Source: Engelhardtia mirabilis (GTDB taxonomy: Bacteria > Planctomycetota > UBA1135 > GCA-002686595). Taken from it: 64,000 nt of DNA. The position numbers were made by a program, and so were the translations under genes. The notes under the pieces are model-generated. The model was not told the DNA's origin. It saw nothing but the letters and a program-made list of their open reading frames with translations, and searched no databases. The stretch lies in the NCBI GenBank assembly GCA_007751255.1, contig CP036296.1, positions 2,232,001-2,296,000 of the forward strand, written 5' to 3'. The number at the start of each line of letters is the position of its first letter. The first letter of the stretch is position 1. Shown piece by piece: positions 17,285 to 25,802 of the stretch.

Positions 17285-19240
17285 GTGAAGAACACGCTCT
17301 ACGGCCTCGTCGCGGCCGCGATGGTCGCCCTCTGCTGGTGGGCCCTGGCGGGGAGCCGTCCGGACGCCGAGGTCCCCGCTCGAGCCACGGACGCGGCCGT
17401 GCAGGGGTCTTTCGCGACCAGCGACGGTGACTCGGGCGGGGGCGGCGTCGCCCTGGGAGAGGCGAGCCTGGCCACGATCAGCCCGGTGGGCGACGCAGGG
17501 GAAACGTCGATCGAACGGCGCGCGACGACCGCGTCCCTCGGCCCCACGCCCGCCGCTGACGGCATGCTCGAGATCCGCGTGGTCGAGGCGGGTCGCGGCG
17601 TCGCGATCGGGAGTGCGCGCGTCGACGTCTACCTCACCGGTCCAGGCGGCGATCCCTCGGAGATGCTCGTCAGCGGCGGGACGGCCGCCGAGGACGGCAC
17701 CCTCCTGATCGACGTCGACCTGCCCGCTGAAACAGCCCTCGCCGCACGCGCGGTGGCCGAGGGCTTCACGCCGGGTACCGCACGTCTACTCTGGCGCCCC
17801 AACCCCGGTTCGCCGAGGCCGCTCGAGGTCTCCCTCGCGCGAGGGGCGACCTTGGTCGGTCGATTGTTCGACGGGGCGGGCGAGCCGCTCGGGAATGGCC
17901 GCGCTCACCTGGAGCCCCTGGCGACAGGTGGAGACGATCACGACTTCAACCTGCCGTGCCTCCGCGACGGCAGCTTCGCGGTGGCGCCGCCGGCCCTCGG
18001 GGAATTCGAGCTGCTGGTGTCGAAGACTGGTCTGGGTACCTCGCCGCTCGTTCCGATCCGGATCGAGGCGGGTGAGCTGATCGACCTGGGTGACCTCGCG
18101 ATCCTTGGATCCGGGGTCCTGGAGGGACGCGCCCAGTTCCCCGACGGCTCCCCTGTGCCTGGTCTATCCATCCGCGCCATGCCGAGCACGGGGCAGGCAC
18201 CCGGCGGGCAGGGTTTCACCCGCGGTCAAGTGGGGACCCAAGCGAGCGGCGCCTTCTCGATCGCTGGCCTCGCACCGGGTCTCTACGACCTCGAAGCCAG
18301 CCCGCACACCCACGTCGCGGTACAGCGCATGGAGCGTGTGGTCGCACCCTCGCGCAATCTGGTGGTGACCTGCGAAGGCTGGCTGGTGGAGATCACCGCC
18401 CTCGACGACGGGGGCCAAGTCGTCGCCATGGACGAGCTCGAGATCGGTGCGATCGACCACGCGGCAGCGGGCTTCGGGGCCATCTCCAAGCGCCTGGGCT
18501 CAGCCACCAGTCACACCGCGCTCTTGCCCAGGACGGCACTGCTGCTGCGGGCCAAGGACACGCGGGGCCGCGTCTTCGTCCACCGGCTCGCGGCCGACCT
18601 GCCATCCGGTCACCACACCGTCGAGCTGCGTACCGACGACCCGACCCTCGCCAGCGTGCGCGTGCGAGTCACCGGCGAGGGCCTGGTCGGTGAAGAGCGC
18701 TTGTCGGTGATGCTGCTTCCAAGGGGTGAAGGGTCGATCGCCACGGAAGCCGGCTCCCCCGGCGCCTCGGAGCTGATCGTTCAGGGCCTGACTCCCGGCA
18801 CCTATTACGTCCGCTCCTCCGTGCTCGACGCTCGGTTCTCGGTCGCCGACGCCGAGCCCGGGCAGATCGAGGTCCGCGCGGGCGAGCAGGCGACGATCGA
18901 CGTGCCGACCTCCCACGGCGGTCGCCTGGAGTTCGTCGTTCGCCTGGCGGATGCGGGAGACGACAGTTCGCAGGCGGCCAGCCTGCCGGTCGAGATCCAC
19001 CTGCGCGGCGCCGGGGAACCGGATTGGACGCGCAGCGCCGCCGAGTGGGCCAATGCCTGGGGCGGGGTGACCACGAGCATGTCGGGGCGCCTGGTGGCCC
19101 CCTTCGGACTGGGCCTGATGCTCGTGGGGGACTACGAGGTCAAGCTCGAAGTCGAGGGCTATCGCTCCGAGATCGTCGCAGGCAGGGTGCTCGCCGGACA
19201 GGTCACCCCGGTGGCGGTGGACCTGGTCCGCGCGCCTTGA
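17285..19240 (+). CDS. CarboxypepD_reg-like secreted/anchored beta-sandwich protein (paralogue 7)
   Basis: 651 residues from a GTG at 17285 that gives MKNTLYGLVAAAMVALCWWAL, a signal-anchor helix; upstream purines are weak. It shares organisation with paralogue 6: repeats at about 195-245 (GRLFDGAGEPLGNGRAHL) and 280-335 (GRAQFPDGSPVPGLSIRA, then ASGAFSIAGLAPGLYDL), and a C-terminal VGDYEVKLEVEGY. The alignable modules and 22-nt spacing indicate tandem duplication and likely cotranscription. Enzymatic motifs are absent; a surface or periplasmic binding role is inferred. Confidence 0.8.
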   Translation: MKNTLYGLVAAAMVALCWWALAGSRPDAEVPARATDAAVQGSFATSDGDSGGGGVALGEASLATISPVGDAGETSIERRATTASLGPTPAADGMLEIRVVEAGRGVAIGSARVDVYLTGPGGDPSEMLVSGGTAAEDGTLLIDVDLPAETALAARAVAEGFTPGTARLLWRPNPGSPRPLEVSLARGATLVGRLFDGAGEPLGNGRAHLEPLATGGDDHDFNLPCLRDGSFAVAPPALGEFELLVSKTGLGTSPLVPIRIEAGELIDLGDLAILGSGVLEGRAQFPDGSPVPGLSIRAMPSTGQAPGGQGFTRGQVGTQASGAFSIAGLAPGLYDLEASPHTHVAVQRMERVVAPSRNLVVTCEGWLVEITALDDGGQVVAMDELEIGAIDHAAAGFGAISKRLGSATSHTALLPRTALLLRAKDTRGRVFVHRLAADLPSGHHTVELRTDDPTLASVRVRVTGEGLVGEERLSVMLLPRGEGSIATEAGSPGASELIVQGLTPGTYYVRSSVLDARFSVADAEPGQIEVRAGEQATIDVPTSHGGRLEFVVRLADAGDDSSQAASLPVEIHLRGAGEPDWTRSAAEWANAWGGVTTSMSGRLVAPFGLGLMLVGDYEVKLEVEGYRSEIVAGRVLAGQVTPVAVDLVRAP

Positions 19241-19280
19241 CGGGGTCGGCACTTCGACCCGCGGTCGCGCGAGACGAGGG

Positions 19281-19286
19281 TAGGAT
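19281..19286 (+). promoter_or_regulatory. -10-like hexamer TAGGAT
   Basis: TAGGAT ends 8 nt before the GTG at 19295; no Shine-Dalgarno fits between them. Same arrangement as at 19854 and 52558. Confidence 0.35.
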
Positions 19287-19294
19287 CGGCACCG

Positions 19295-19780
19295 GTGAAC
19301 GAGCTCGTGATCAAACCCGCGCGAGGCCTCTTCAGCCGCGACCTCGAGGTCTCCTTGGGCGGCCGCAGCATCACGATCCTGGAGCGCCGGGCCTTCCAGC
19401 GATCGGCGCCCTTCGACCTGGCCGGCGCCACCTACGCCATCGCCCGCAAGGGCTGGACCAGCGGCCGCGTCGAGTTGACCCGCGCAGGCTCGTTGGTGGC
19501 CTTTGCCGAACGCAAGTCGGCCTTCTCCAGTCGCCAGCACGTCACCCTGCTCGAGCCCTCCGAGATCCCCGGAGGAGCCCTGGTCCTGCGCAGCAAGGGC
19601 TTCTTCAGCTCGACCAGCGTGGTCGAGGCCGGTGACGTGCAGCTGGGCGAGATCGTCCGTCGGGGCCTGTTCAAGTCCGGCCTCATCCTGCGTGTCGACG
19701 AGCGGGTGCCGCCGGCGGTGGCCGTGCTCCTCGGCTTCATCGCGACCGTGCAAGTGGAAGATCAGCAAAGCGGAGGCTGA
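19295..19780 (+). CDS. Small beta-rich protein with hydrophobic tail (LURP/tubby-like?, member A)
   Basis: 161 residues from a GTG. It has no signal peptide. It reads as alternating short beta-strands (LEVSLGGRSITILERR, YAIARKGW, GALVLRSKGFFSSTSVV) followed near the C-terminus by a hydrophobic segment at about 139-152 (PPAVAVLLGFIATV), which could be a tail anchor. It aligns along its whole length with the gene at 19867 (RGLF/RGLL near the start; a second copy of the strand pattern; the same hydrophobic tail). The fold pattern recalls the 12-stranded LURP-one/tubby C-terminal barrel, but that is a weak inference. It lies inside the CarboxypepD_reg-like cluster. Confidence 0.7.
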   Translation: MNELVIKPARGLFSRDLEVSLGGRSITILERRAFQRSAPFDLAGATYAIARKGWTSGRVELTRAGSLVAFAERKSAFSSRQHVTLLEPSEIPGGALVLRSKGFFSSTSVVEAGDVQLGEIVRRGLFKSGLILRVDERVPPAVAVLLGFIATVQVEDQQSGG

Positions 19781-19853
19781 GAGCGCCGATCCGCCGGCGC
19801 CGCTCGAATCCCCATCGAGGCCGTGCCCTTCGAATCGCGCGCGCCCGGCCGCG

Positions 19854-19859
19854 TAAGAT
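19854..19859 (+). promoter_or_regulatory. -10-like hexamer TAAGAT
   Basis: TAAGAT ends 7 nt before the ATG at 19867, a spacing that would put the transcription start at or next to the start codon. Confidence 0.35.
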
Positions 19860-19866
19860 CGGCGCC

Positions 19867-20373
19867 ATGCAGAGCCTCGAGTTTCGCTGCCGCGGGCTGT
19901 TGGCCCGCCACTACGACGTCCTCCGAGACGGCCGCAAGGTCGCGCTGCTGGATCGATCCGTTTGGGGGGAGGGCGCGACGATCGAGCTGGAGGGAGTCGA
20001 CTACCAGATGCGCGCGCGCGGCTTTCTCCGCAGCGAGATCGATCTGGCGCGAGGCGGCGAGTTCCTGGTCAGCGCCGTGCGCCCATCGGTTTGGTCTTCG
20101 ACATTCGAGCTGCGCGACCTTCATCCCGAGCTCGCCTTCACCGGTACGGGTGAGGAGCTCGAGGACCTCATGCTCACCAGGTCGTCGCTCTGGTGCTCCA
20201 GCTACGAGATCAACTGTGGGCGCCGGCGAATCGGTTCGATGACCAGGACGAGTCTTTGGTCCCGCGGTGCGGTGCTCGAGTCGCGCGAGGAGCTACCCCT
20301 GGTTCTGGCGGTCTTCATCGGCTCCGTCGTGATCTCCCTGTGGGCGCGCCAAGCCGCTGTCGCGGCGACCTGA
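19867..20373 (+). CDS. Small beta-rich protein with hydrophobic tail (LURP/tubby-like?, member B)
   Basis: 168 residues, a divergent homologue of the preceding gene. The shared pattern is an RGLL segment near residue 9, DGRKVALLDRS against GGRSITILERR, a second strand set with WCSSYEINCGRRRIGSM, and a C-terminal hydrophobic helix at about 143-161 (LPLVLAVFIGSVVISLW) followed by a short basic tail, i.e. a plausible C-tail anchor. Two cysteines occur in the middle. No family was recognised with confidence. A TAAGAT hexamer ends 7 nt before the ATG. The 278 bp downstream, to 20651, contain no supportable gene; a TAGACT hexamer lies at 20542-20547. Confidence 0.7.
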   Translation: MQSLEFRCRGLLARHYDVLRDGRKVALLDRSVWGEGATIELEGVDYQMRARGFLRSEIDLARGGEFLVSAVRPSVWSSTFELRDLHPELAFTGTGEELEDLMLTRSSLWCSSYEINCGRRRIGSMTRTSLWSRGAVLESREELPLVLAVFIGSVVISLWARQAAVAAT

Positions 20374-20651
20374 GGCAGGGGGAGGTCTGGCGTGCGGGCC
20401 TGGACAGGGCGAGTCGGCTGCACTGGGCTGGGCCGCGCCCAACTCTTCGCAGCCCCCTGTCCGCGCGCCGGCTCCGAAGGGCGCTGGGCCGCAGACGACG
20501 AGTCTTCTCGCAACTGCCGTCGACCTCCTCGGGGGTCGCACTAGACTCGCTCGAACCGGGGTCGTTGCGCGGTTCCGGGATGCTTCGAGTCAGGCCGTCG
20601 TCGGGTCGATCCCGGCGCCCCCCCTCGAGGCCGGTTGCCGGCCCTTCCGCC

Positions 20652-22172
20652 ATGCGAATTCTCTGGGTACTGCTCGGCTTGCTGGTGCTCGTCGGCGCGT
20701 GCCTGCTGCTGCCGAGGCACGCTGGGGAGGAGCTCGACGCGGCACGGCCTGAATCCGGGGTGACCGCGTCCCGACCCCCCGAGCCTGAGGGGGCCTCGAC
20801 GTCGGTTGCTCGTGGGATTCCAATGGTCCCGAGCAGCACGCGCCAGGTTGTAGCGATCGCGGAAGTCGGTGCACCCTCGCCGCCAACCTCGCCGGTGGTC
20901 GTCGAAGCAGGCGACGACTCTGCCACGGAGCGCGTCCCGCTCGAGTTGTTCCTGCTGGAGGTTCGCGTGGTCGACAGTCGGGGATTCGACCTCCCGGGGG
21001 CCGTTGTGGAGGCGCGAGCCTCGCACCAGACATCGACCAGCGTCTGGCGACTCGACGCCGAGGCCGCGGCGGCCTTCTCGGCCCGCACCACCGCGGATGT
21101 CTCGAGCGACGCAAGGGGTTGGACCCGGCTCGCCAGCAACTGGCGTCCAGCCGAATCCACGCCATCCACGAGCTACCGCTCCAGCCGATCTTCGCTGAGG
21201 GTCGAGGCCGGCGGCGTTCACCGCCTGGCCCTGTGCGCCACGGGCTCGCTCGAAGTCACCCTGCGCGCCGAGGCTCCCGGCTACCTGTTCCGCTCCGCTG
21301 AGCCGATGGTGATGGGGCCCTTCACCGAGCAGGTGCTGGTCCTCGATCGCGCGCCCGTCGTCCGCGGCCGGATCGTGGACGAGTGGGGGACCGCCTTGGA
21401 GGTGGGGGCCCTGCACGTCGCCTGCCAACCCGGTCTGCCCGACGACCCGCGGGCTCGCACCGACACCCTGCGCCTCGCCGTCGACGCGAGCGGCCGCTTC
21501 GAGGCCAGCTTGCCGGTTGCGAGCCGCGTCGACCTGCGCCTGTCCTCTCCCGGCCACGGCTACTCCGCGACGACCTCGATCACGGCCAGTCCGCAGGGCG
21601 AGTACGACCTCGGCGACGTGCAGGTGGGCGGATCGGCGGCCATCCGTCTGCGCCTCGAGTTGGCGGACGGCACCCCCCTGGCCGGGAGGCTGGTGCGCCT
21701 CGAGTCCCTCGACAGCCCTCCACGCCTGGCGCCGGTGCATCGCACCACGGACTCCGCCGGTCGGATCGAGTTCCGCGGCCTCGCTGCGGGCTCCTACGCG
21801 ATCGCGCCCACGTCCCTGACCGGGCCGATCGAGCCGATCCGGAGGGCTGCGGTCGTCGGCGCACGCGAGGAGACCGCGATCGTGGACGCCCTGCTGGTCC
21901 AGTTCGAGCTCGCCGAGCAACCCGATGGGCGCACAGGTTCGTCGCCCCTGAGCCTGGTCGTGACCCCATTCGGAACCGGTGCGGGCGGCCCCTACCCGCG
22001 CACCATCAGGCTGGGAGAAACCCTGCTGCTGCCCGGCGGCGTCGAGATGCACGTCGCGGCCCAGGGGGTGACCGGGATCGGCTACGAGGGCATCGTCAAC
22101 GCCGGGCTCCCATCGGGACGGCGTACGATCCTCTTGAGCAGGGTCGCCCGCGGCCCGCTGGACTCCGAATGA
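20652..22172 (+). CDS. CarboxypepD_reg-like secreted/anchored beta-sandwich protein (paralogue 8)
   Basis: 506 residues from the ATG at 20652, where a hydrophobic helix begins (MRILWVLLGLLVLVGACLLL). Its GAC could also serve as a lipobox-like site. A Pro/Ser/Glu linker is followed by three beta modules, with regulatory-domain-type repeats near 235-290 (GRIVDEWGTALEVGALHV, then DASGRFEASLP) and 325-380 (ADGTPLAGRLVRLESL, then DSAGRIEFRGLAAGSYAI). The C-terminus is more divergent (PGGVEMHVAAQGV). It is the last plus-strand member of the cluster, 45 nt before the TPR gene. Function unknown. Confidence 0.78.
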   Translation: MRILWVLLGLLVLVGACLLLPRHAGEELDAARPESGVTASRPPEPEGASTSVARGIPMVPSSTRQVVAIAEVGAPSPPTSPVVVEAGDDSATERVPLELFLLEVRVVDSRGFDLPGAVVEARASHQTSTSVWRLDAEAAAAFSARTTADVSSDARGWTRLASNWRPAESTPSTSYRSSRSSLRVEAGGVHRLALCATGSLEVTLRAEAPGYLFRSAEPMVMGPFTEQVLVLDRAPVVRGRIVDEWGTALEVGALHVACQPGLPDDPRARTDTLRLAVDASGRFEASLPVASRVDLRLSSPGHGYSATTSITASPQGEYDLGDVQVGGSAAIRLRLELADGTPLAGRLVRLESLDSPPRLAPVHRTTDSAGRIEFRGLAAGSYAIAPTSLTGPIEPIRRAAVVGAREETAIVDALLVQFELAEQPDGRTGSSPLSLVVTPFGTGAGGPYPRTIRLGETLLLPGGVEMHVAAQGVTGIGYEGIVNAGLPSGRRTILLSRVARGPLDSE

Positions 22173-22217
22173 TGCTCGCGCCGACCTTGTGCGGCGCACC
22201 CAACCAATCGAACCACC

Positions 22218-23474
22218 ATGCTCTGCACGATCCTGCTGCTCGCTGTCCTCTCCTCGAGTCCGGTCCAGGACTCGACCCCCTCGACCACAGCTGAGCGCGC
22301 CATCGCCCTGGCCCAGGGGGGCGACTGCGCGGCCGCTTTGCCCCTGCTCGACGTGGCCATCGATGCCGCGCCCGACGCCGTCGACCTGCGGCGTTGGCGC
22401 GGGCACTGTCGCAACCTCTTGGGCGACTACGCCGCCGCGCTCGAGGACTACGACCGCGCCCTGGCCCTCGACGACACCGATCCCTGGACCCACTACGCGC
22501 GGGCCATGTCCCTGCACAACCTCGGGCGACTGGACGAGGCGGTCGCCGGGTACACGGCGGCGATCGAGCGCAGCCCCGACTACCTCAAGGCGATCCAGTG
22601 GCGCGCGTTCACGCAGATGCTCTCAGGCCAGTATCGCGCCGCCCTCGCCGACTACGACCGCGCCCTGGGGCTCGCGCCTAATGACGCGTGGACGCTCGAG
22701 AACAGAGCCCAGACCAAGGTGCGCCTGCGCGACTTCGAGGGGGCGGAGGGGGACTACACCGCGCTCGAGACCGCGTACCCCGACGAGGGGCTCTTCGCGC
22801 TGTACGTAGCCCTGGCCCAGACCCTGGCGGGGGAGCTCGACCAGGCGCGCGTGGGCTTCGACCGCCTGCTCCGGCGCGATCCGGAGGCGGACGGCCACGC
22901 GGCCCTGTGGCGCTGGTGGGTGGACGGCGATCGGGCCCGCGCCGAGCGTGAGCTGCGCGCCTGGCGGGGCGAGCGCCAGGGCTGGGAGGCACTGGTCGCG
23001 GATCTGCTCCTGGGCCAAGGCTCGATCGAGCGGCTCGAGGCCCACCGCCTGGCCCAGCCCGCGCAGGAACAGGCGGGCCTCGCCTGCGAGCGCGACTTCT
23101 ACCAGGGCCTGGCACTGAGGGCCGCGGGACTGGGAGCGCGGGCTGTTCCGGCGCTGCAGGCGGTGATCGCCTCGAACCAGCGCGCAAGTTGGGAGTGGGA
23201 CGCCGCACGAATCGAGCTGGGCTCCCTCGCGGCGGAGCTGGGACGCCCCTCGGCCCTGGGGTTCGAACTCGGGGAGGACGGGAAGGTGAGCCGCCTCGGG
23301 GCCGTCGCCGCCGGGGCGGGACTCGAGATCGGCGATCGAGTGCTCTCGCCGACCCCGGCCGCGCTGGCGGAGAATGAAGCCGGCTTCGGCGCGGGTCAGA
23401 TCCTGACCCTGATCGTCGAGCGCGGCGACCGCTCCCTCACGATCGAGGTGCCGATGATCGTGGCCCGGGGCTGA
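22218..23474 (+). CDS. Exported TPR-repeat protein with C-terminal PDZ-like domain
   Basis: 418 residues. A short signal sequence (MLCTILLLAVLSSS) is followed by at least four tetratricopeptide repeats at about 25-215 (AALEDYDRALALDDTDPWTHYARAMSLHNL is spread over two helices; similar units before and after). A less regular helical region leads to a C-terminal PDZ-like segment at about 340-415 (LGFELGEDGKVSRLGAV, AGLEIGDRVL, LIVERGDRSLTIEV). TPRs and PDZ domains both bind peptides, so this is probably a periplasmic scaffold. No protease catalytic domain is present. The -10-like TACACT lying just after its stop belongs to ychF. Confidence 0.82.
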   Translation: MLCTILLLAVLSSSPVQDSTPSTTAERAIALAQGGDCAAALPLLDVAIDAAPDAVDLRRWRGHCRNLLGDYAAALEDYDRALALDDTDPWTHYARAMSLHNLGRLDEAVAGYTAAIERSPDYLKAIQWRAFTQMLSGQYRAALADYDRALGLAPNDAWTLENRAQTKVRLRDFEGAEGDYTALETAYPDEGLFALYVALAQTLAGELDQARVGFDRLLRRDPEADGHAALWRWWVDGDRARAERELRAWRGERQGWEALVADLLLGQGSIERLEAHRLAQPAQEQAGLACERDFYQGLALRAAGLGARAVPALQAVIASNQRASWEWDAARIELGSLAAELGRPSALGFELGEDGKVSRLGAVAAGAGLEIGDRVLSPTPAALAENEAGFGAGQILTLIVERGDRSLTIEVPMIVARG

Positions 23475-23547
23475 CGCTACACTGCGCGGCTCGGCCGACC
23501 CCGTCAGGGTCCGCGCTAACCCCTCCGCCAGCCCCTCCCGATCGCCC

Positions 23548-24642
23548 ATGAGCCTCGCCGCAGGCATCGTCGGACTGCCCAACGTGGGCAAGTCGACGAT
23601 CTTCAACGCCATCACCTCCGCGGGCGCCGAGAGCGCCAACTACCCCTTCTGCACGATCGAGCCCAACGTCGGCATCGTCGACGTGCCGGACGCGCGGTTG
23701 GAGGTGATCCACGGATTCATCAAGACCGATCGCGTCCTACCGGCCTCGGTCAAGGTGGTGGACATCGCGGGCCTGGTGAAGGGCGCCTCCACCGGTGAGG
23801 GTCTCGGGAACAAGTTCCTCGGCAACATCAAGGAGACCGACGCGGTGCTGCACGTGGTGCGCTGCTTCGAGAACTCCGACATCGTGCACGTGCACGGGAC
23901 GATCGACCCGCGGGCGGACATCGAGGTGATCGAGCTGGAGCTCGGCCTCGCGGACCTCGAGACCTTGAACAAGGCCCACGAGCGCGTCTCGAAGAAGGCC
24001 CGCGCCGGCGACAAGGACTCGATCTTCGAGCGCGACACCTACGACGTGGCGCGCCAGCACCTGGAGGCCGGTGGCCAACTGCGCGCCCGCGAGTGGTCCG
24101 ACCGCGAGCGCGCCGCCCTGCGCCCGCTGTTCCTGATCACCATGAAGCCGGTGCTGTACGTGGCCAACGTGGCCGACGACGACTTGGCCGGCGAGTCGCC
24201 CCTGGTCGGCGCGGTACGCGCCCACGCCGAGGCGACCGGTTCGGGCGTTGTGGTGCTCTCCGGCGACATCGAGGGCGAGATCGCCGGTATGGACCCGGCC
24301 GACCGCGCCGAGTTCATGGCCGACCTCGGTCTCGTCGAGTCCGGCCTCGAGCGCCTGGCCCACTCCACCTACGACCTGCTCGGCCTGCAGACCTATTTCA
24401 CCGCCGGCGAGAAGGAGATCCGCGCCTGGACCATCCAGCGCGGCTGGACCGCGCCCAAGGCGGCCGGGGTGATCCACACGGACTTCGAGAAACTCTTCAT
24501 CCGCGCCGAGGTCTACTCGGTCGATGACCTGGTGCAGTTCAAGACGGAGGCCGCCATCAAGGCCGCCGGCAAGCTGCGCGTCGAGGGGCGCGAGTACGTC
24601 ATGCGCGAGGGCGACGTCTGCCACTTCCTGATCGGGAAGTGA
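23548..24642 (+). CDS. ychF: YchF/OLA1-family ribosome-associated ATPase
   Basis: 364 residues, the normal family length. The P-loop GLPNVGKST is at residues 8-16, followed by switch and G3 residues (VDIAGLVKGASTGEGLGNKF) and the non-canonical NVAD in place of NKxD, which is why this GTPase-fold protein prefers ATP. A coiled-coil insertion lies at about 120-170. The C-terminal TGS domain begins near YFTAGEKEIRAW and ends DVCHFLIGK. YchF is a conserved translation-linked ATPase implicated in redox/stress responses. A TACACT hexamer at 23478-23483 may be its -10 box. Confidence 0.95.
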   Translation: MSLAAGIVGLPNVGKSTIFNAITSAGAESANYPFCTIEPNVGIVDVPDARLEVIHGFIKTDRVLPASVKVVDIAGLVKGASTGEGLGNKFLGNIKETDAVLHVVRCFENSDIVHVHGTIDPRADIEVIELELGLADLETLNKAHERVSKKARAGDKDSIFERDTYDVARQHLEAGGQLRAREWSDRERAALRPLFLITMKPVLYVANVADDDLAGESPLVGAVRAHAEATGSGVVVLSGDIEGEIAGMDPADRAEFMADLGLVESGLERLAHSTYDLLGLQTYFTAGEKEIRAWTIQRGWTAPKAAGVIHTDFEKLFIRAEVYSVDDLVQFKTEAAIKAAGKLRVEGREYVMREGDVCHFLIGK

Positions 24643-24810
24643 GCCGGCCGGGGCGCTCGGATCCCCATCGGGGGCGGGTGGGGTGGTCGCAGATCGCCCC
24701 TGGCGGCGCCCAGGGGGCCTGGTCCAACCGGATTTCCAGGGCGCTCGCGGATCGGGCGGCAGTCGGCTAGGGTGGAAATCGACACCCGCTAGCCCCCCTC
24801 GACCGACTGC

Positions 24811-25674
24811 ATGCAAGCAACTTCCATCCACCCTGCACCCTGGGCCGAGCTGCGACCGACCGAAGGGCGTGGTGAGGCCTGGCGACAGGCCCATCGCGCC
24901 GCCTTGGTCATCGGCGAGGTCGGGATGCTCTGGGGCCAGACCATGGCGGACCACCGCCACCTGGCCACGACCTACCTCCACGGCCCCCGCGCGCTGGTCG
25001 GCTGCCGGATCCGCGGCGAGCGCGACTTCCACGTGGGGCTGCGCCTGGCCTCGCCGGGCTTCGTGGTGCTCGACGACAAGTACGCCGTCTTGCAGACCTT
25101 CGATCTCGTCGGTCGGACGATCTTCGAGGCGCGCAAGTGGCTCCTGGAGCGGGCCGAGAAGCTCGTCGGCGGTCCGGCGCGCAACGAGGCTCACCTGGAC
25201 GCGAGGCTCGACGCCCACCCCCTGATGGAGGGCGCGCCCTTCGGCCGGGGCTGTGAGGAGGGCTTCTGCGAAGTCGATCGGGCCTACTCCAACGCGGACG
25301 CGGTCCTGCGTCGGATCCTGGGCGACATCGCGCCCGGTACGGCGGTGCGCTGTTGGCCGCACCACTTCGACATCGCCGCGCTGGTGGAGCTGGACTCGGA
25401 CGGCGACGAGCCCATGACGATCGGGCTGGGCATGGCGCCCGCGGACGATCGACAGGACCGCGCCTACCTCTACGCCTCGCCCTGGCCCCATCCGCGCGCC
25501 GGAACCGTCCTGCCGCCCCTGGCCCATGGCACCTGGCTCGAGGACGGCGCGCCCCTGGCCGTGCTGCCGATCTACAAGGTGGCGGAGGCCGGCAGCGGTG
25601 CCCTCCAGGCGCGCATGGCGGAGGAGTTCCTGCGCTCGGCCTACGAGGCCTGCGAGCAGGCGCTCGAGGGCTGA
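24811..25674 (+). CDS. Conserved hypothetical protein (family not recognised)
   Basis: 287 residues, cytosolic in character, with no signal or TM segment. An N-terminal half of mixed helix (WGQTMADHRHLATTYLHGP) leads to a Cys/Gly patch (FGRGCEEGFCEVDRAYSNAD) and a C-terminal half with conserved-looking aromatic/His motifs: RCWPHHFDIAALVELD, IGLGMAPADD, YLYASPWPHPRAG and LPPLAHGTW. The repeated His, Trp and Asp residues suggest a metal- or cofactor-binding enzyme, but no family can be named. It stands alone between ychF and the convergent histidine operon. Confidence 0.72.
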   Translation: MQATSIHPAPWAELRPTEGRGEAWRQAHRAALVIGEVGMLWGQTMADHRHLATTYLHGPRALVGCRIRGERDFHVGLRLASPGFVVLDDKYAVLQTFDLVGRTIFEARKWLLERAEKLVGGPARNEAHLDARLDAHPLMEGAPFGRGCEEGFCEVDRAYSNADAVLRRILGDIAPGTAVRCWPHHFDIAALVELDSDGDEPMTIGLGMAPADDRQDRAYLYASPWPHPRAGTVLPPLAHGTWLEDGAPLAVLPIYKVAEAGSGALQARMAEEFLRSAYEACEQALEG

Positions 25675-25691
25675 GTCGATCGCGGGTCTCG

Positions 25692-25734
25692 CCCTCGTCC
25701 GCCGCTCGTGTGAACCGCGCAGCGGCGGCGAGGG
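25692..25734. terminator. Inverted repeat at the end of the histidine operon, likely bidirectional terminator
   Basis: Arms 25692-25706 and 25721-25734 pair over 14 bp with a single bulged T and a 14-nt loop. The repeat sits in the 128-bp gap between the stops of the convergent gene at 24811 and hisD. No T-tract follows on either strand. Confidence 0.5.
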
Positions 25735-25802
25735 TGTACGCGGGCGGGAGCCGCAACGGCGCGGGCCTGCCCGATGCCGGAACCTTCGGCCCTTCGGGCT
25801 CT

